From Desulfocapsa sp. (GTDB lineage Bacteria; Desulfobacterota; Desulfobulbia; Desulfobulbales; Desulfocapsaceae): 64,000 bases of DNA. The translations under genes were made by a program, and so were the position numbers. The notes beneath the pieces were generated by a model. The model did no database searches, had not been told where the DNA came from, and worked only from the letters and a program-made list of their open reading frames with translations. The DNA is taken from assembly GCA_022712975.1 (NCBI GenBank), contig JAFLJO010000100.1, forward strand, positions 1 to 64,000, given 5' to 3'. Below, in pieces: positions 20,190 to 30,932 of this stretch (positions are counted from its first letter, which is position 1; every line of letters begins with the position of its first letter).

Positions 20190-20269
20190 GGTAAGCCTCC
20201 TGAAATAACCTAAAGTTTACTTATTCTATCAGTATGTACTTAAAAATACCAAACAAATTTTTTATATGG

Positions 20270-22195
20270 CTATTCTGTTATTGATTTTTTCTCAGCATAA
20301 GATATCTGGACTTTGTTCAGATAGTCTGTGATCTGTGTGGCGAGTTGGTATGCCTTCTCCCTATTCATATCTTTTGCGGCCCGTTCCAGATCAAGGCACA
20401 TATCGCCCAACTCTTTAAATCCGTACATCCATGAAGTCCCTTTAATGGTATGAGACTGGCTTTGTAACTCAGCCATATCACCAGATTGTAGAGTTTTGAA
20501 AAGGTTTTCAGCCTCGTTACGTTTGTTTTCAAGGAAGCGTGGAAGTAGTTTTTTAATTTTAGGATCAAGGCAGACTCCTCGAGCCTTGTTTGATTGCTTT
20601 TTCTGTACAGGGATACTCTCAGTACCATCGGTGGAATCAAGTTGATCCATTTGGAGATGGGTGGTGATGGTCTGAATCAGGGTGTCTCTTTGCACAGGTT
20701 TAGTCAAATAACCTGTACAACCTGCTGCCATGCATTTCTTTCTAAAGCGCACGAAAGCATGGGCCGTTAATGCGACAATCGGGGTTGCTTCAAGCTTTTG
20801 TTCCTGCTCCCATCTCCGTAGCTGTCTGGTCGCTTCATAGCCATCCATGATTGGCATTTCAATATCCATAAAGACAAAATCAAAGGATGAATGTTTGAAC
20901 ATTCGGACGGCTTCCTCGCCATTTTCTGCAGTTTCAAAAGTAAAAGGAGTATTGCGCAGATAGAGGCAGAGAAGATTCCGATTATCCTCATTGTCATCAA
21001 CAAGCAGGATATGAGCGGCTTGGAGGATTTCACAACTTGAAGATAAAGCTGTCTTTTCTGTGGCAGGAATCGGGGTAGAGAGAGCCGGGCGAAAGCCGCA
21101 GGTAAAAAAGAAAGTCGATCCTTTTCCGGGCGCACTTTCCAGCCAGATTTTTCCACCCATAATTGCTGTTAGTTTCTGGCAGATGGTCAGTCCTAATCCA
21201 GTACCTCCATATTTCCTTGTGGTGAGTGAGTCGGCCTGAGTAAAGCTTTCGAAAATGAGTTTCTGTTTATCCTTTGGAATCCCTATGCCACTATCTTTGA
21301 TTGCAAAGAGGAGTTTGTCTTCTGAATCGGGTGTGACGGATATCCTGACCATGCCGTTTTCTGTGAATTTAACACTGTTTCCCACAAGATTTATAAGGAC
21401 TTGGCGTAATCTTGTGGAGTCACAGCTGATCCCTGTGGGAATGTCGGGGTGAATATCAATCGAAAGGTGAGTGTTTTGTTCTGCTGCAGGGATTGAGAGG
21501 ATTGAGAGCACGGAGTTGAGCAGTGATGGCAAGTGAAAATCAATGGCTTCAAGAACGGTTTGGCCGGCTTCGATTTTTGAAAGATCAAGAATGTCGTTTA
21601 TAATCTCAAGGAGATTTTCGCCTGCCGAGCGGGAGATTCGTACATATTCACGTTGTTCAGGGGTGAGCTGTGTATCTGCCAGCACTTCAGCCATTCCTAT
21701 AATGGAATTCAGCGGAGTACGAATTTCATGGCTCATGGTAGCAAGAAATTCGGTTTTTGAGTGGCTGGCGGCCTCGGAAAGCTTGATTAGCCTTTTGTTT
21801 TCCTTGAGCATATCATACAGGTGGAGATGGTTTCGTACCCGGGCCAGCAATTCCTGCTGGTTAAAGGGTTTGACGATATAATCATTTCCCCCTGCATTAA
21901 ACCCTGCAATGATATCCTCTTTCCGGGAAAGTGACGTGAGGAAAATAAGTGGAATGTCGGAGAATCCCGGGTCACTTTTTAACCTTTTGCACAGAGAAAA
22001 ACCATCCATGCCTGGCATCATAACATCGAGTAGAATAATATCTGGTGACTGGTTCTTTATCAGCCTGAGTGCTTCTTCCGAATTACTTCCGGTGATTACC
22101 GTGTAGCCGGCTCGATCAAGAATAACAGTGAGTAGGCGCAAGTTGCCCAAATGGTCGTCCACCACAAGAATTGTATGAGATACGGAGGGTTGCAT
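20270..22195 (-). CDS. Hybrid sensor histidine kinase (REC-HisKA-HATPase-REC-HPt)
   Basis: [45 protein letters not shown], second [16 protein letters not shown], HPt [12 protein letters not shown]. Confidence 0.94.
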   Translation of the reverse strand: MQPSVSHTILVVDDHLGNLRLLTVILDRAGYTVITGSNSEEALRLIKNQSPDIILLDVMMPGMDGFSLCKRLKSDPGFSDIPLIFLTSLSRKEDIIAGFNAGGNDYIVKPFNQQELLARVRNHLHLYDMLKENKRLIKLSEAASHSKTEFLATMSHEIRTPLNSIIGMAEVLADTQLTPEQREYVRISRSAGENLLEIINDILDLSKIEAGQTVLEAIDFHLPSLLNSVLSILSIPAAEQNTHLSIDIHPDIPTGISCDSTRLRQVLINLVGNSVKFTENGMVRISVTPDSEDKLLFAIKDSGIGIPKDKQKLIFESFTQADSLTTRKYGGTGLGLTICQKLTAIMGGKIWLESAPGKGSTFFFTCGFRPALSTPIPATEKTALSSSCEILQAAHILLVDDNEDNRNLLCLYLRNTPFTFETAENGEEAVRMFKHSSFDFVFMDIEMPIMDGYEATRQLRRWEQEQKLEATPIVALTAHAFVRFRKKCMAAGCTGYLTKPVQRDTLIQTITTHLQMDQLDSTDGTESIPVQKKQSNKARGVCLDPKIKKLLPRFLENKRNEAENLFKTLQSGDMAELQSQSHTIKGTSWMYGFKELGDMCLDLERAAKDMNREKAYQLATQITDYLNKVQISYAEKKSITE

Positions 22196-22448
22196 TTGTA
22201 TTTTTTACCACAGCACTGTTTAAAATCATAGGGAAGAGATAAAAAGCCGGTTGTTAAGTTGAGACTGGTAGCAGTTTTTTTATCTTTATGATAGACATTT
22301 CCAATGTCGATTGCTAAGGTTAACTCTAGTGAAAATATGGTGTTAGGCGGGTGGTTTCCTATCCCTCCGTGTCACGTTATTCGTAGCATTTGGAGAAGAA
22401 ACTACACACAGGGCATGCAGGATAAGCAGAGAAAAATCAGATTAATCT

Positions 22449-23231
22449 TTGATGATTAGTAAAATGATGACAGCTACACAGGCTGAGCAGAATGTTTCAA
22501 ACGAAGTAATGGTCGAGTTGCGTAATGTGAATAAGTGGTACGGTGATTTTCATGTTCTGAAAAACATTAACCTAAAAGTTACAAAAGGCGAAAGAATCAT
22601 TATTTGCGGCCCTTCCGGTTGTGGAAAATCCACACTTATTCGCTGCATGAATCGTCTTGAAGAACATCAGGAAGGTGAGATTATCGTTTCCGGGGTAACC
22701 CTTAATGATGATTTGAAAAATATTGATACTGTCCGTCGTGATATTGGTATGGTATTCCAGCAGTTCAATCTTTTTCCTCATCTGACTGTAATGGAAAACT
22801 GCTGTTTGGCTCCTATCTGGGTTCAGAAAAAATCGAAAAAAGAAGCAGAAGCCATAACTATGCAGTATCTTGAACGGGTGCAGATTGCAGATCAGGCAGA
22901 TAAGTTTCCAGGGCAGCTTTCAGGTGGTCAGCAGCAGCGTGTGGCCATTGCCAGGAGTCTCTGTATGAACCCGTCAATTATGCTTTTTGATGAACCAACC
23001 TCTGCACTTGACCCAGAAATGATCAAAGAGGTGCTTGATGTTATGGTAGACTTGGCACGGGGTGGAATGACTATGCTGTGTGTTACCCATGAAATGGGTT
23101 TTGCAAAGAGTATTGCCCATCGTGTACTGTTTATGGATGCAGGACAAATTATAGAAGAAAATGAACCCAATGAATTCTTTGACAATCCTCAATCCGACCG
23201 AACGAAGCTCTTTCTGAGTCAGATTCTCTAA
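22449..23231 (+). CDS. Polar amino acid ABC transporter ATP-binding protein
   Basis: [41 protein letters not shown]. Confidence 0.95.
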   Translation: MMISKMMTATQAEQNVSNEVMVELRNVNKWYGDFHVLKNINLKVTKGERIIICGPSGCGKSTLIRCMNRLEEHQEGEIIVSGVTLNDDLKNIDTVRRDIGMVFQQFNLFPHLTVMENCCLAPIWVQKKSKKEAEAITMQYLERVQIADQADKFPGQLSGGQQQRVAIARSLCMNPSIMLFDEPTSALDPEMIKEVLDVMVDLARGGMTMLCVTHEMGFAKSIAHRVLFMDAGQIIEENEPNEFFDNPQSDRTKLFLSQIL

Positions 23232-23239
23232 AAAGAGGT

Positions 23240-23938
23240 ATGGCTGTGATACACTGGCTTCAACATGTACATTTTGAAGGACTTGGCTCCATTGAAAAAT
23301 ATTTGATCGACCGGGGACATGATCTGTCTTGTACCCGTCTCTGGGCAGGTGACAGGCTACCATCACCTGATTCCTTTGTGGCTTTGATTGTCATGGGCGG
23401 TTCCATGGGGATATATGACTATGAGGACTATCCATGGCTGCAGGTTGAAAAGGAGTTTCTTGCTCAAGTAGTGGATCGTGGCATCCCGATTTTAGGGATT
23501 TGTCTTGGGGCACAGCTTCTTGCTGATGTTCTTGGTGCAAAAGTGAATGCAAATCCGCAAAAAGAGATTGGCTGGTTTCCGGTGATCCGTAATAAAACGG
23601 TACCTGATTTTCTTGAGTCTGTTTTACCCGAAAAAATGACCGTTTTTCATTGGCACGGCGATACTTTTGGAATCCCGGAAGATGCTGTGAATCTCTATTC
23701 CAGTGAGGCTTGTGCGCATCAGGCTTTCTTGTATAAAGAACACGTTTTAGGGTTGCAATTTCATCTGGAAACCACTCGGGAGAGCGCAGCAGCTCTTATT
23801 GATAATTGTCGGAATGAACTGGTTCAGGATTCTTGGATTATGACCGGGCAGGAGATGTTAGGGCGTGAAGATTCATTTAATACGATCAATGATTGTATGT
23901 TTGCAGTGATCAAAAAGTTTTTCCCCTTGAAGGGATAA
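23240..23938 (+). CDS. Class I glutamine amidotransferase (GMP synthase-like)
   Basis: GICLGAQLLADVLGA, HWHGDTF, GLQFHLETT. Confidence 0.9.
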   Translation: MAVIHWLQHVHFEGLGSIEKYLIDRGHDLSCTRLWAGDRLPSPDSFVALIVMGGSMGIYDYEDYPWLQVEKEFLAQVVDRGIPILGICLGAQLLADVLGAKVNANPQKEIGWFPVIRNKTVPDFLESVLPEKMTVFHWHGDTFGIPEDAVNLYSSEACAHQAFLYKEHVLGLQFHLETTRESAAALIDNCRNELVQDSWIMTGQEMLGREDSFNTINDCMFAVIKKFFPLKG

Positions 23939-23959
23939 ATATTCTTAAGGAGGTTTGGT

Positions 23960-24334
23960 ATGAAAAAAGTATTAGCGATAGCTCTATTTTTTGGGATGAT
24001 AAGTGCGTATTCCATTGTTTCCGCTCAGGAACATTCTGCAGTTGAACCACCTGCAGTTGAACCACCTGTTGTTGAACAGGCAACTGGATGGAAAAAGGCG
24101 GGAGAGGAAATCAGCGAAGCTGCCCGCGCAGTTGGAGATGCCACGGTAGATTCTTCCAAGAAAGCGTGGAAATCAACTAAGGAAGGCTCTGCTGAGGCGT
24201 GGGATGCCACAAAAGACGGTTCTAAAGAAGCTTGGGATGCTACTAAAGAAAAGAGTAAAGCTGCTTGGGAAAAGAGTAAGACAACAATACATGACGCAAC
24301 AACTTCTGAACCTGCTAAACAGGAAGGTGATTGA
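23960..24334 (+). CDS. Secreted LEA-like 11-mer repeat protein
   Basis: Signal peptide; SSKKAWKSTKE/GSAEAWDATKD/GSKEAWDATKE/KSKAAWEKSKT. Confidence 0.7.
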   Translation: MKKVLAIALFFGMISAYSIVSAQEHSAVEPPAVEPPVVEQATGWKKAGEEISEAARAVGDATVDSSKKAWKSTKEGSAEAWDATKDGSKEAWDATKEKSKAAWEKSKTTIHDATTSEPAKQEGD

Positions 24335-24372
24335 TCAGGAGTATTGTTACTGTGGAAAGTTTTTGAAATTTT

Positions 24373-24408
24373 AAAAAGCCGGATGCAATCTGCATCCGGC
24401 TTTTTTTA
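24373..24408. terminator. Bidirectional terminator
   Basis: AAAAAGCCGGATGCAatcTGCATCCGGCTTTTTTT. Confidence 0.92.
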
Positions 24409-24426
24409 TTGTATCATTGGTTAGTT

Positions 24427-25422
24427 CTAACTGGCCTGTTCAAGTGCTACAGCAACAGCCACAGAGGCTCCAACCATGGGGTTGTTTCCCATACCAATCA
24501 GTCCCATCATTTCCACATGCGCGGGTACTGAAGAAGACCCGGCAAACTGAGCATCGGAATGCATACGTCCCATGGTGTCGGTCATACCATAGGATGCAGG
24601 GCCTGCACCCACATTGTCGGGATGAAGTGTGCGTCCGGTACCACCTCCTGAAGCTACTGAAAAGTAAGGTTTTCCTGCAATGTTACATTCTTTTTTATAG
24701 GTTCCTGCAACAGGATGTTGAAAACGTGTGGGGTTGGTTGAGTTTCCGGTAATGGAAACATCCACGCCTTCAAGATGGTTGATGGCTACACCCTCACGCA
24801 CGTCATCGGCTCCGTAGCAACGCACTTCTCCACGAGGGCCTTCCGAGAAACGTTTTTCTTTTACAATGTTAAGCTGCGAGGTGGCATAATCAAACTGTGT
24901 CTCCACGCTTGTGAATCCATTGATGCGTGAAATAATATGTGAGGCATCCTTTCCTAAACCATTCAAAATAACCCGTAATGGCTCCTTGCGAACACGGTTT
25001 GCTGACATGGCAAGTCCAATTGCACCTTCAGCGGCGGCAAAGGACTCATGTCCTGCAATAAAGGCAAAGCATTTTGTCTCTTCGCGCAGGAGCATGGAGG
25101 CAAGATTTCCATGCCCTATACCTACCTGACGATGAGCTGCAACGGAACCAGGAATACAGAAGGACTGAAGTCCAACGCCTAAGGTTTTCGCAATATCAAC
25201 AGCTTTTGTTTCGCCTTTTTTTATGGCAATGGCAGCACCAACAGTATATGCCCAGCAGGCATTATCAAAACAGATGGGCTGGATTTTCTTTACAATAGCA
25301 GCCACATCAACGCCGTATTCATCACATACTTCTTTTGCTTCTTCAAGGCTCTTCATTCCGTATTCTTTAAGAACAGGGATGATTTGATCAATCCGCCTTT
25401 CATAACTTTCAAATAATGCCAT
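24427..25422 (-). CDS. GGGtGRT protein family
   Basis: VASGGGTGRTLHPDNVGAGPASYGMTDTMGRMHSDAQFAGSSSVP; start taken at MALFESYERR. Confidence 0.88.
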   Translation of the reverse strand: MALFESYERRIDQIIPVLKEYGMKSLEEAKEVCDEYGVDVAAIVKKIQPICFDNACWAYTVGAAIAIKKGETKAVDIAKTLGVGLQSFCIPGSVAAHRQVGIGHGNLASMLLREETKCFAFIAGHESFAAAEGAIGLAMSANRVRKEPLRVILNGLGKDASHIISRINGFTSVETQFDYATSQLNIVKEKRFSEGPRGEVRCYGADDVREGVAINHLEGVDVSITGNSTNPTRFQHPVAGTYKKECNIAGKPYFSVASGGGTGRTLHPDNVGAGPASYGMTDTMGRMHSDAQFAGSSSVPAHVEMMGLIGMGNNPMVGASVAVAVALEQAS

Positions 25423-25432
25423 GAGATTCTCC

Positions 25433-26125
25433 TTATTCCTTACGCGGATCAATGGTTTTAACTGCATCCGCAAAGCGACCGTAGGTTCCTGTTGCACTTT
25501 CGAGTGCCTGGTTGGCATCTACACCGTTTCTGATGGCTTCCATCATCCGGCCAAGATGAACAAATTTGTAGCCGATGATTTCACTGTCAGCATCGAGTGC
25601 CAGTTCCATGACATAGCCTTCGGTGACTTCAAGGTAACGAGGGCCTTTCAGTCTAGTGCCATATGTGCTTGCAGTAACAGATCGCAATCCTTTACCCAAA
25701 TCTTCAAGACCTGCACCAACAGGAAGACCACCTTCGGAAAAGGCGGACTGACTGCGACCGTAAACGATCTGCAGAAAGAGTTCGCGCATGGCAACATTAA
25801 TTGCATCGCAAACCAGATCGGTATTCATCGCTTCAAGAATGGTTTTGCCCGGCATAATTTCAGATGCCATTGCCGCGGAATGAGTCATGCCGGTACAGCC
25901 AATGGTTTCAATGAGTGCTTCCTCAATGATGCCATCTTTGATGTTTAAGGTTAGCTTACAGGCTCCCTGGTGAGGAGCACACCAGCCAACTCCATGGGTT
26001 AATCCACGAATATCTTTAATTTCTTTTGCCTGTGTCCATCCACCTTCCTGCGGGATAGGCGATGGCCCATGATTTGTCCCTTGAGTCAGCGTACACATTT
26101 CTTTTACTTCAGAAGAATATTCCAT
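25433..26125 (-). CDS. IscU/NifU-like iron-sulfur cluster assembly scaffold family protein
   Basis: ETIGCTGMTHSAAMASEIMPGKTILEAMNTDLVCDAI. Confidence 0.8.
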   Translation of the reverse strand: MEYSSEVKEMCTLTQGTNHGPSPIPQEGGWTQAKEIKDIRGLTHGVGWCAPHQGACKLTLNIKDGIIEEALIETIGCTGMTHSAAMASEIMPGKTILEAMNTDLVCDAINVAMRELFLQIVYGRSQSAFSEGGLPVGAGLEDLGKGLRSVTASTYGTRLKGPRYLEVTEGYVMELALDADSEIIGYKFVHLGRMMEAIRNGVDANQALESATGTYGRFADAVKTIDPRKE

Positions 26126-26344
26126 AAGAGCCTCCTTTTGGTTGTGATTTTTGAAAACAAGATAAGGGATATCCTAAAAAGAGACAAGGGGAAATGGAGT
26201 GAGAGGTTACAAAAAAAAGCAACCCGAATCATCACATATAATAGTTGCAATCTCATCTTATGTGGGAAAAGTTTCTTATCTATGTTTTATTAGACGTAAT
26301 CGATTTGAAAAAATGATTCACAACTTACCATTAGGAGATACAAT

Positions 26345-26680
26345 ATGAAATACGTTTCTATCAATGCTTGCCTGGGCTGTGCTCTTATCATTACTGCGTC
26401 CATAGTCTTCGCAGGCCAGGGACCTGAGACAATAGATTTGAAAGCCGCCTACAAAGTGGAAGGAAAAATGAGTGCAGTAATCTTTCCTCACCATGCTCAC
26501 CAGGAAAAACTAGAGTGTGCCAAATGTCATAAAGATTCTAAAGCTGGAGGCCCACTTGTTGTTGAAATAGTTAAGCTGACCAGCATGAACAATGATTTTC
26601 ATAAAAAATTCTGCTGGCCATGTCACGTGGAGCTGGAGGTGCCAAAAGGTAAATCCTGTACAACCTGTCATCGCAAATAG
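26345..26680 (+). CDS. Small class III multiheme cytochrome c (three CxxCH)
   Basis: Signal peptide; CAKCH, CWPCH, CTTCH. Confidence 0.88.
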   Translation: MKYVSINACLGCALIITASIVFAGQGPETIDLKAAYKVEGKMSAVIFPHHAHQEKLECAKCHKDSKAGGPLVVEIVKLTSMNNDFHKKFCWPCHVELEVPKGKSCTTCHRK

Positions 26681-26696
26681 TAACTTGTATGATGAT

Positions 26697-28007
26697 TTAT
26701 TTCTTCCTTACAATCGGTTTTAGTAACTCTTCTTCAGGAGGTATACAGGGAAGTACTTCCCCAATATACTCTTCGATATCCATGAGATAAAAAGAACTTT
26801 CTTCGTCCGCAAAGCTTATGGAAATCCCATCAGCCCCGGCACGACCAGTACGCCCAATGCGATGCACATAATCTTCCGGTTCATAGGGGAGAGTGAAATT
26901 AACCACATGGCTGATTCCATCGATATGAATCCCCCGGCCGGCAACATCGGTTGCAACCATTACATGAACTTTTCCATGCCGAAAGCTCTCAAGGCGTGAA
27001 GTCCTCTTATGTTGTGGGACATCACCCGTGAGCAGGGTGCAGTTAATACCATCTCGGCTCAAATGGTCGTTAAGCTTTTTGGCATCCCGTTTCATATTGG
27101 TAAAAATAATGACCCGATCACAGGCCGCACTCTTTATAATATTATATAAAACCAGATACTTTTCATCTCTGGTGAGCGTGTAAACAACCTGGGTTACAGT
27201 TTTGACTGCAACATTATCAGCCTCGGTTTCCACTAAAACAGGGCTCACACACCACTGCGATGCCAGACGTGCAACGTCTTCGGTAATCGTTGCGGAAAAC
27301 ATCATGGTCTGCCGCTTATTTTTGTTTGGTGTTTTATGGATGATTGATCGAACATCCGGGATAAATCCCATGTCAAGCATCCGATCCGCCTCATCAATTA
27401 CCATGATCCCGGCCTCGTGGAGATGCACCACCCGCTTACGTGAGAAATCAAGCAGCCTGCCGGGTGTGGCCACTAGAATATCTACTGTTCTATTTTTTAA
27501 GTTCTTCTGCTGACGATCGTAGCCGGTACCGCCATACGCTTCAGCAACATGCATGGGAAGATACTTGGCAATAGCTCTTGCATCTTTTGCAATCTGAATC
27601 ACAAGTTCTCTTGTGGGTGCAATGATGAGTGCCCGTGGTGTTCCATTTTTCCGTTTTTCCTGCTGTTGTTCTCTCATTAACCTGGAAAAAATACCAATGA
27701 GAAATACGGCGCTTTTCCCTGTTCCGGTGGAGGCCTTGCCAATCAAATCTTTTCCGGCAATGACATCAGGCAGTGCTTGTGTCTGGATGGGTGTGCAGTA
27801 TCTGAAATTTAGATCTGCAATTCCGTGCATTAGGCCTACAGGAAGCATGAAGTCATGAAACCGGGCTTTGCCTTCTTCCGGTTCCACAGGAAATTGTGAG
27901 GCACTCCATTCTTCTGGCTTTTTGTTTTCAGTGGCTTGGGGTGCAGTAGGGTTGCTTACAGATTGCTTTTGCCTACTCTGCTGTTGTCCAATTTGTTTTT
28001 TATCCAT
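26697..28007 (-). CDS. DEAD-box RNA helicase
   Basis: ASTGTGKSAVFLI, VIDEADRMLDMGF, HRIGRTGRAG. Confidence 0.95.
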   Translation of the reverse strand: MDKKQIGQQQSRQKQSVSNPTAPQATENKKPEEWSASQFPVEPEEGKARFHDFMLPVGLMHGIADLNFRYCTPIQTQALPDVIAGKDLIGKASTGTGKSAVFLIGIFSRLMREQQQEKRKNGTPRALIIAPTRELVIQIAKDARAIAKYLPMHVAEAYGGTGYDRQQKNLKNRTVDILVATPGRLLDFSRKRVVHLHEAGIMVIDEADRMLDMGFIPDVRSIIHKTPNKNKRQTMMFSATITEDVARLASQWCVSPVLVETEADNVAVKTVTQVVYTLTRDEKYLVLYNIIKSAACDRVIIFTNMKRDAKKLNDHLSRDGINCTLLTGDVPQHKRTSRLESFRHGKVHVMVATDVAGRGIHIDGISHVVNFTLPYEPEDYVHRIGRTGRAGADGISISFADEESSFYLMDIEEYIGEVLPCIPPEEELLKPIVRKK

Positions 28008-28505
28008 TTAGTTCGAAACCTTTCGTAATATAGCAATCCCATCAGGGGTAAATTTTTCGTTTTCCGATAATTTAAAAATATCAGAAACGCTCATAAAGCT
28101 ACCGGACGCCACCTCTTCTTTCTGCAACTGAAAAGGGCCATTGTGGACACAGGAAAAAATCCGTCCCCAAACCCGGTTATCATCTTCTTCAAAATATTGA
28201 TCAAAAAGGGGTGTAAAAGAAACACCATCAACACCTAACTCTTCAGCAAGCTCACGCATAGCTGATTCTTCGTAGGATTCGCCGGCAAGCACCACACCGC
28301 CAGCAGCCACATCCCAGCAGGATGGATAAATATCTTTAGTGGCTGTTCGTTTTTGCAGGAAGAGTTCCTGCTGTTCATTGAACACAAGAATATAAGAGGC
28401 ACGATGGATTAAACCATGCTTACGCATAATGTGTCTTGCTAATGGTTCTGTTTCCAGGTTGTCGCGATCAACAATCTGGATAATCTCTTCACCTGGATTA
28501 TACAT
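28008..28505 (-). CDS. NUDIX hydrolase
   Basis: GGVVLAGESYEESAMRELAEELG Nudix box; start taken at MYNPGEE, short overlap with upstream gene. Confidence 0.9.
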   Translation of the reverse strand: MYNPGEEIIQIVDRDNLETEPLARHIMRKHGLIHRASYILVFNEQQELFLQKRTATKDIYPSCWDVAAGGVVLAGESYEESAMRELAEELGVDGVSFTPLFDQYFEEDDNRVWGRIFSCVHNGPFQLQKEEVASGSFMSVSDIFKLSENEKFTPDGIAILRKVSN

Positions 28506-29145
28506 TGGTTTTGATTCCTGGTCGTTCACAATGAGGAGTGGGAATAGCCGGAGGCCCATTAACCAGCATTTGGGCAATGCTTAGTTTTACCCGTGGATAG
28601 AGATGGAGTTTTTCTCCCATAAGTTCTCGTTCTACTGCCACTAAACGCTGTAATAGTTGTGTTCGTTCCACGTGTGGTGCCTGGGAATCATGAACAAATT
28701 TCTTTTTTACAATCGTTTGGCAGCGGAAACAGCCGGGGAAACTCAAAGTCTGGCCATCCGGGCGCCGCATGGAAGCTGGTACTCCGTGAGTTCTGCAAAC
28801 CATAAGACGATGGGTATACAAGGTGCAGTGGCCATCATCAATTAAGGGGCACATAACCTGGGGACGTTCACCTTTGGTCTCAGCCTTTGCACACTCAAGA
28901 AGATACTGTTGGGAACGTGCCATAAGTTCCTGTTGCCTGGCTTTATCAAGCTCACGAAAGCCCTTCCAGAGATAGGCCCATTCAGTATAGGTGTGATGAA
29001 GAAAATAGGAATCACAGCAGTTATCAGGACAAGCATTACAACTGAAATTCAGTGCACGAGCCACTTCATCATATTCGGACTCCATTGCTTTATAGATCTT
29101 GCGGATTTCCTCACTTAAGCGCTCGCTAAGTGCTACTTCTTTCAT
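28498..29145 (-). CDS. YkgJ-like cysteine-cluster protein
   Basis: CNACPDNCCDSYF...CPLIDDGHCTLYTHRLMVCRTHG. Confidence 0.8.
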   Translation of the reverse strand: MKEVALSERLSEEIRKIYKAMESEYDEVARALNFSCNACPDNCCDSYFLHHTYTEWAYLWKGFRELDKARQQELMARSQQYLLECAKAETKGERPQVMCPLIDDGHCTLYTHRLMVCRTHGVPASMRRPDGQTLSFPGCFRCQTIVKKKFVHDSQAPHVERTQLLQRLVAVERELMGEKLHLYPRVKLSIAQMLVNGPPAIPTPHCERPGIKTNV

Positions 29146-29738
29146 GCTTTTTCCTCTTCAAAACATTGCACCTGATAAATTTCTATTTCTGGATGGGAAT
29201 CCTTCCATGCAGATTCCACAAGCCCTGCTTTTCGGCACAGGTGGTTCATGAAAAGTTCTGGAGCAGGCAACTGATCCCACACCTGGGGTAAAAACGTGGC
29301 TCCTGCTCCGGAAAGCCTTAAAGTTACCCCGTCTACTCCCGGCCGCAGTTTACTGATAAGATCAGCACCGTCTTTATATTCAAGCGTTTGCGGCTGATTC
29401 AGTACAGAAATGTCAATTTTCACATCTTCAAACTCAGCTCCAGTGAGTGGAGAAAAACGACTATCATGGAAGGCAGCACTGATTGCATTTCGCTTTATAC
29501 CTGCCGCGACAGACTCGTTTGGTAAGAGATTGCCAATGCAACCACGTAAAGCACCCTTAATTTTGAGCGTAACAAAGGTTCCATATTCGACATCAAAAGC
29601 TGCGTCTGTTACATCAGTCGTCTCTAATCCAGAGTTCAGTCTCCCGGCAATTGTTTGTCTTGCAAGCTGGAGTAAACTTTTCCCCTGTTCTTTGGTTAGT
29701 ACGTCATCCATTACCAGTGAACTCCTAACATCAGGCAA
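29142..29738 (-). CDS. AMMECR1-family protein
   Basis: FVTLKIKGALRGCIGNLLPNESVA, HDSRFSPLTGAEF. Confidence 0.92.
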   Translation of the reverse strand: MPDVRSSLVMDDVLTKEQGKSLLQLARQTIAGRLNSGLETTDVTDAAFDVEYGTFVTLKIKGALRGCIGNLLPNESVAAGIKRNAISAAFHDSRFSPLTGAEFEDVKIDISVLNQPQTLEYKDGADLISKLRPGVDGVTLRLSGAGATFLPQVWDQLPAPELFMNHLCRKAGLVESAWKDSHPEIEIYQVQCFEEEKA

Positions 29739-30745
29739 TTAATCCCACTTCCAATTCCCAGTATGGCGGCTTTTTCGCCGGGCCGAAAGCAATCCTGTTC
29801 AATGGCCATGGCAATGGTGATGGGTGCGGACACAGATCCTACATTGCCAAGCGTTTGCAGAGTTTCGAAATTCTTTTCCAAATCAAGCCCTAAGGTATCA
29901 AAAAGAAGCCGTGTATGGGCAGTGCCCACTTGATGACAGAATAATCTGTCGATATCACTTGCGCTCCAGCCAGAAATGGATGCAAAATCCTGCCAGGTTG
30001 CATGGGCGGTCTCAACTCCCCGTATCAGTAACTCCTCGGAATTGGTATTCATAAGGGTGGTTTCGGTTCCGTTCTGAGCACCCTGACAGAGATCAGAATG
30101 CTTGGTATTTGCCTTCCATGCTCTCCTGATAAGACGCGGTTTATTCATGTCTGGTGAAAGGTTACACATATAGAGAGCCACAGACCCAGATCCGATGGTA
30201 AGGGAAGCAAAAGCTGGCTTAATCTTTTTTCTCGTCAGGCTTTCATCATCAAGCAGTGCCTGAATTGTTGATTCCACAAGTTCTTCAGCAGTTTCACCAG
30301 CTACCACCAATCCATTTTGCACCTGCCCAAGTTCTATCATATTGGCAAGCATTACCATACCATCAAGGAATCCAAGACAGGCATTGGAAAGGTCAAAGAG
30401 TAAACAGTCCTCTGATAAGCCCAATTGATTGTGGACAAAGGAGGCTGTGGCCGGCTCCATCATGTCTCTCGATACAGAAGTAAAAATAAGACATTCAATT
30501 GAGGCTGGATCAAGATCACTCTTGTCCAGCACGGCCTGTCCGGCAAGCGCTGCTCCCTGACTTGGCCTGGTACCCGGATTCCATAGGCGTCTTTCTCGAA
30601 TACCACTCATGAGCTCAAGTCTTCCAGCAGGCAGTTTCAGCCGATCATAGAGAGGGGCGAGTCTTTCCTCAATCATATCAGAAGTCAATATGCGTGGTGG
30701 CAATTCGTAGCCGAATGTGTGAAGGCAAACTTTGGAGTAATGCAT
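29711..30745 (-). CDS. 3-oxoacyl-ACP synthase III / OleA-like condensing enzyme
   Basis: DLSNACLGFLDGM active-site Cys, FCHQVGTAH, TLGNVGSVSAPI. Confidence 0.88.
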   Translation of the reverse strand: MHYSKVCLHTFGYELPPRILTSDMIEERLAPLYDRLKLPAGRLELMSGIRERRLWNPGTRPSQGAALAGQAVLDKSDLDPASIECLIFTSVSRDMMEPATASFVHNQLGLSEDCLLFDLSNACLGFLDGMVMLANMIELGQVQNGLVVAGETAEELVESTIQALLDDESLTRKKIKPAFASLTIGSGSVALYMCNLSPDMNKPRLIRRAWKANTKHSDLCQGAQNGTETTLMNTNSEELLIRGVETAHATWQDFASISGWSASDIDRLFCHQVGTAHTRLLFDTLGLDLEKNFETLQTLGNVGSVSAPITIAMAIEQDCFRPGEKAAILGIGSGINCLMLGVHW

Positions 30746-30932
30746 AATTATAATCGTTTTTTCTATCCAGCCAAATCGTATTCGAATCTCATTTCAATCG
30801 TAACGAAGGGTAATGTAGCAGGTATGGTTAAGGAACACAACTTAAGGGCTCAGTGTTTCTATTTGAGAGCAATCGTCAATGGTCGTGATGTTTTTTTGAT
30901 TACCTGGTAAATTAAAAGTCTGTCAAGGTACT

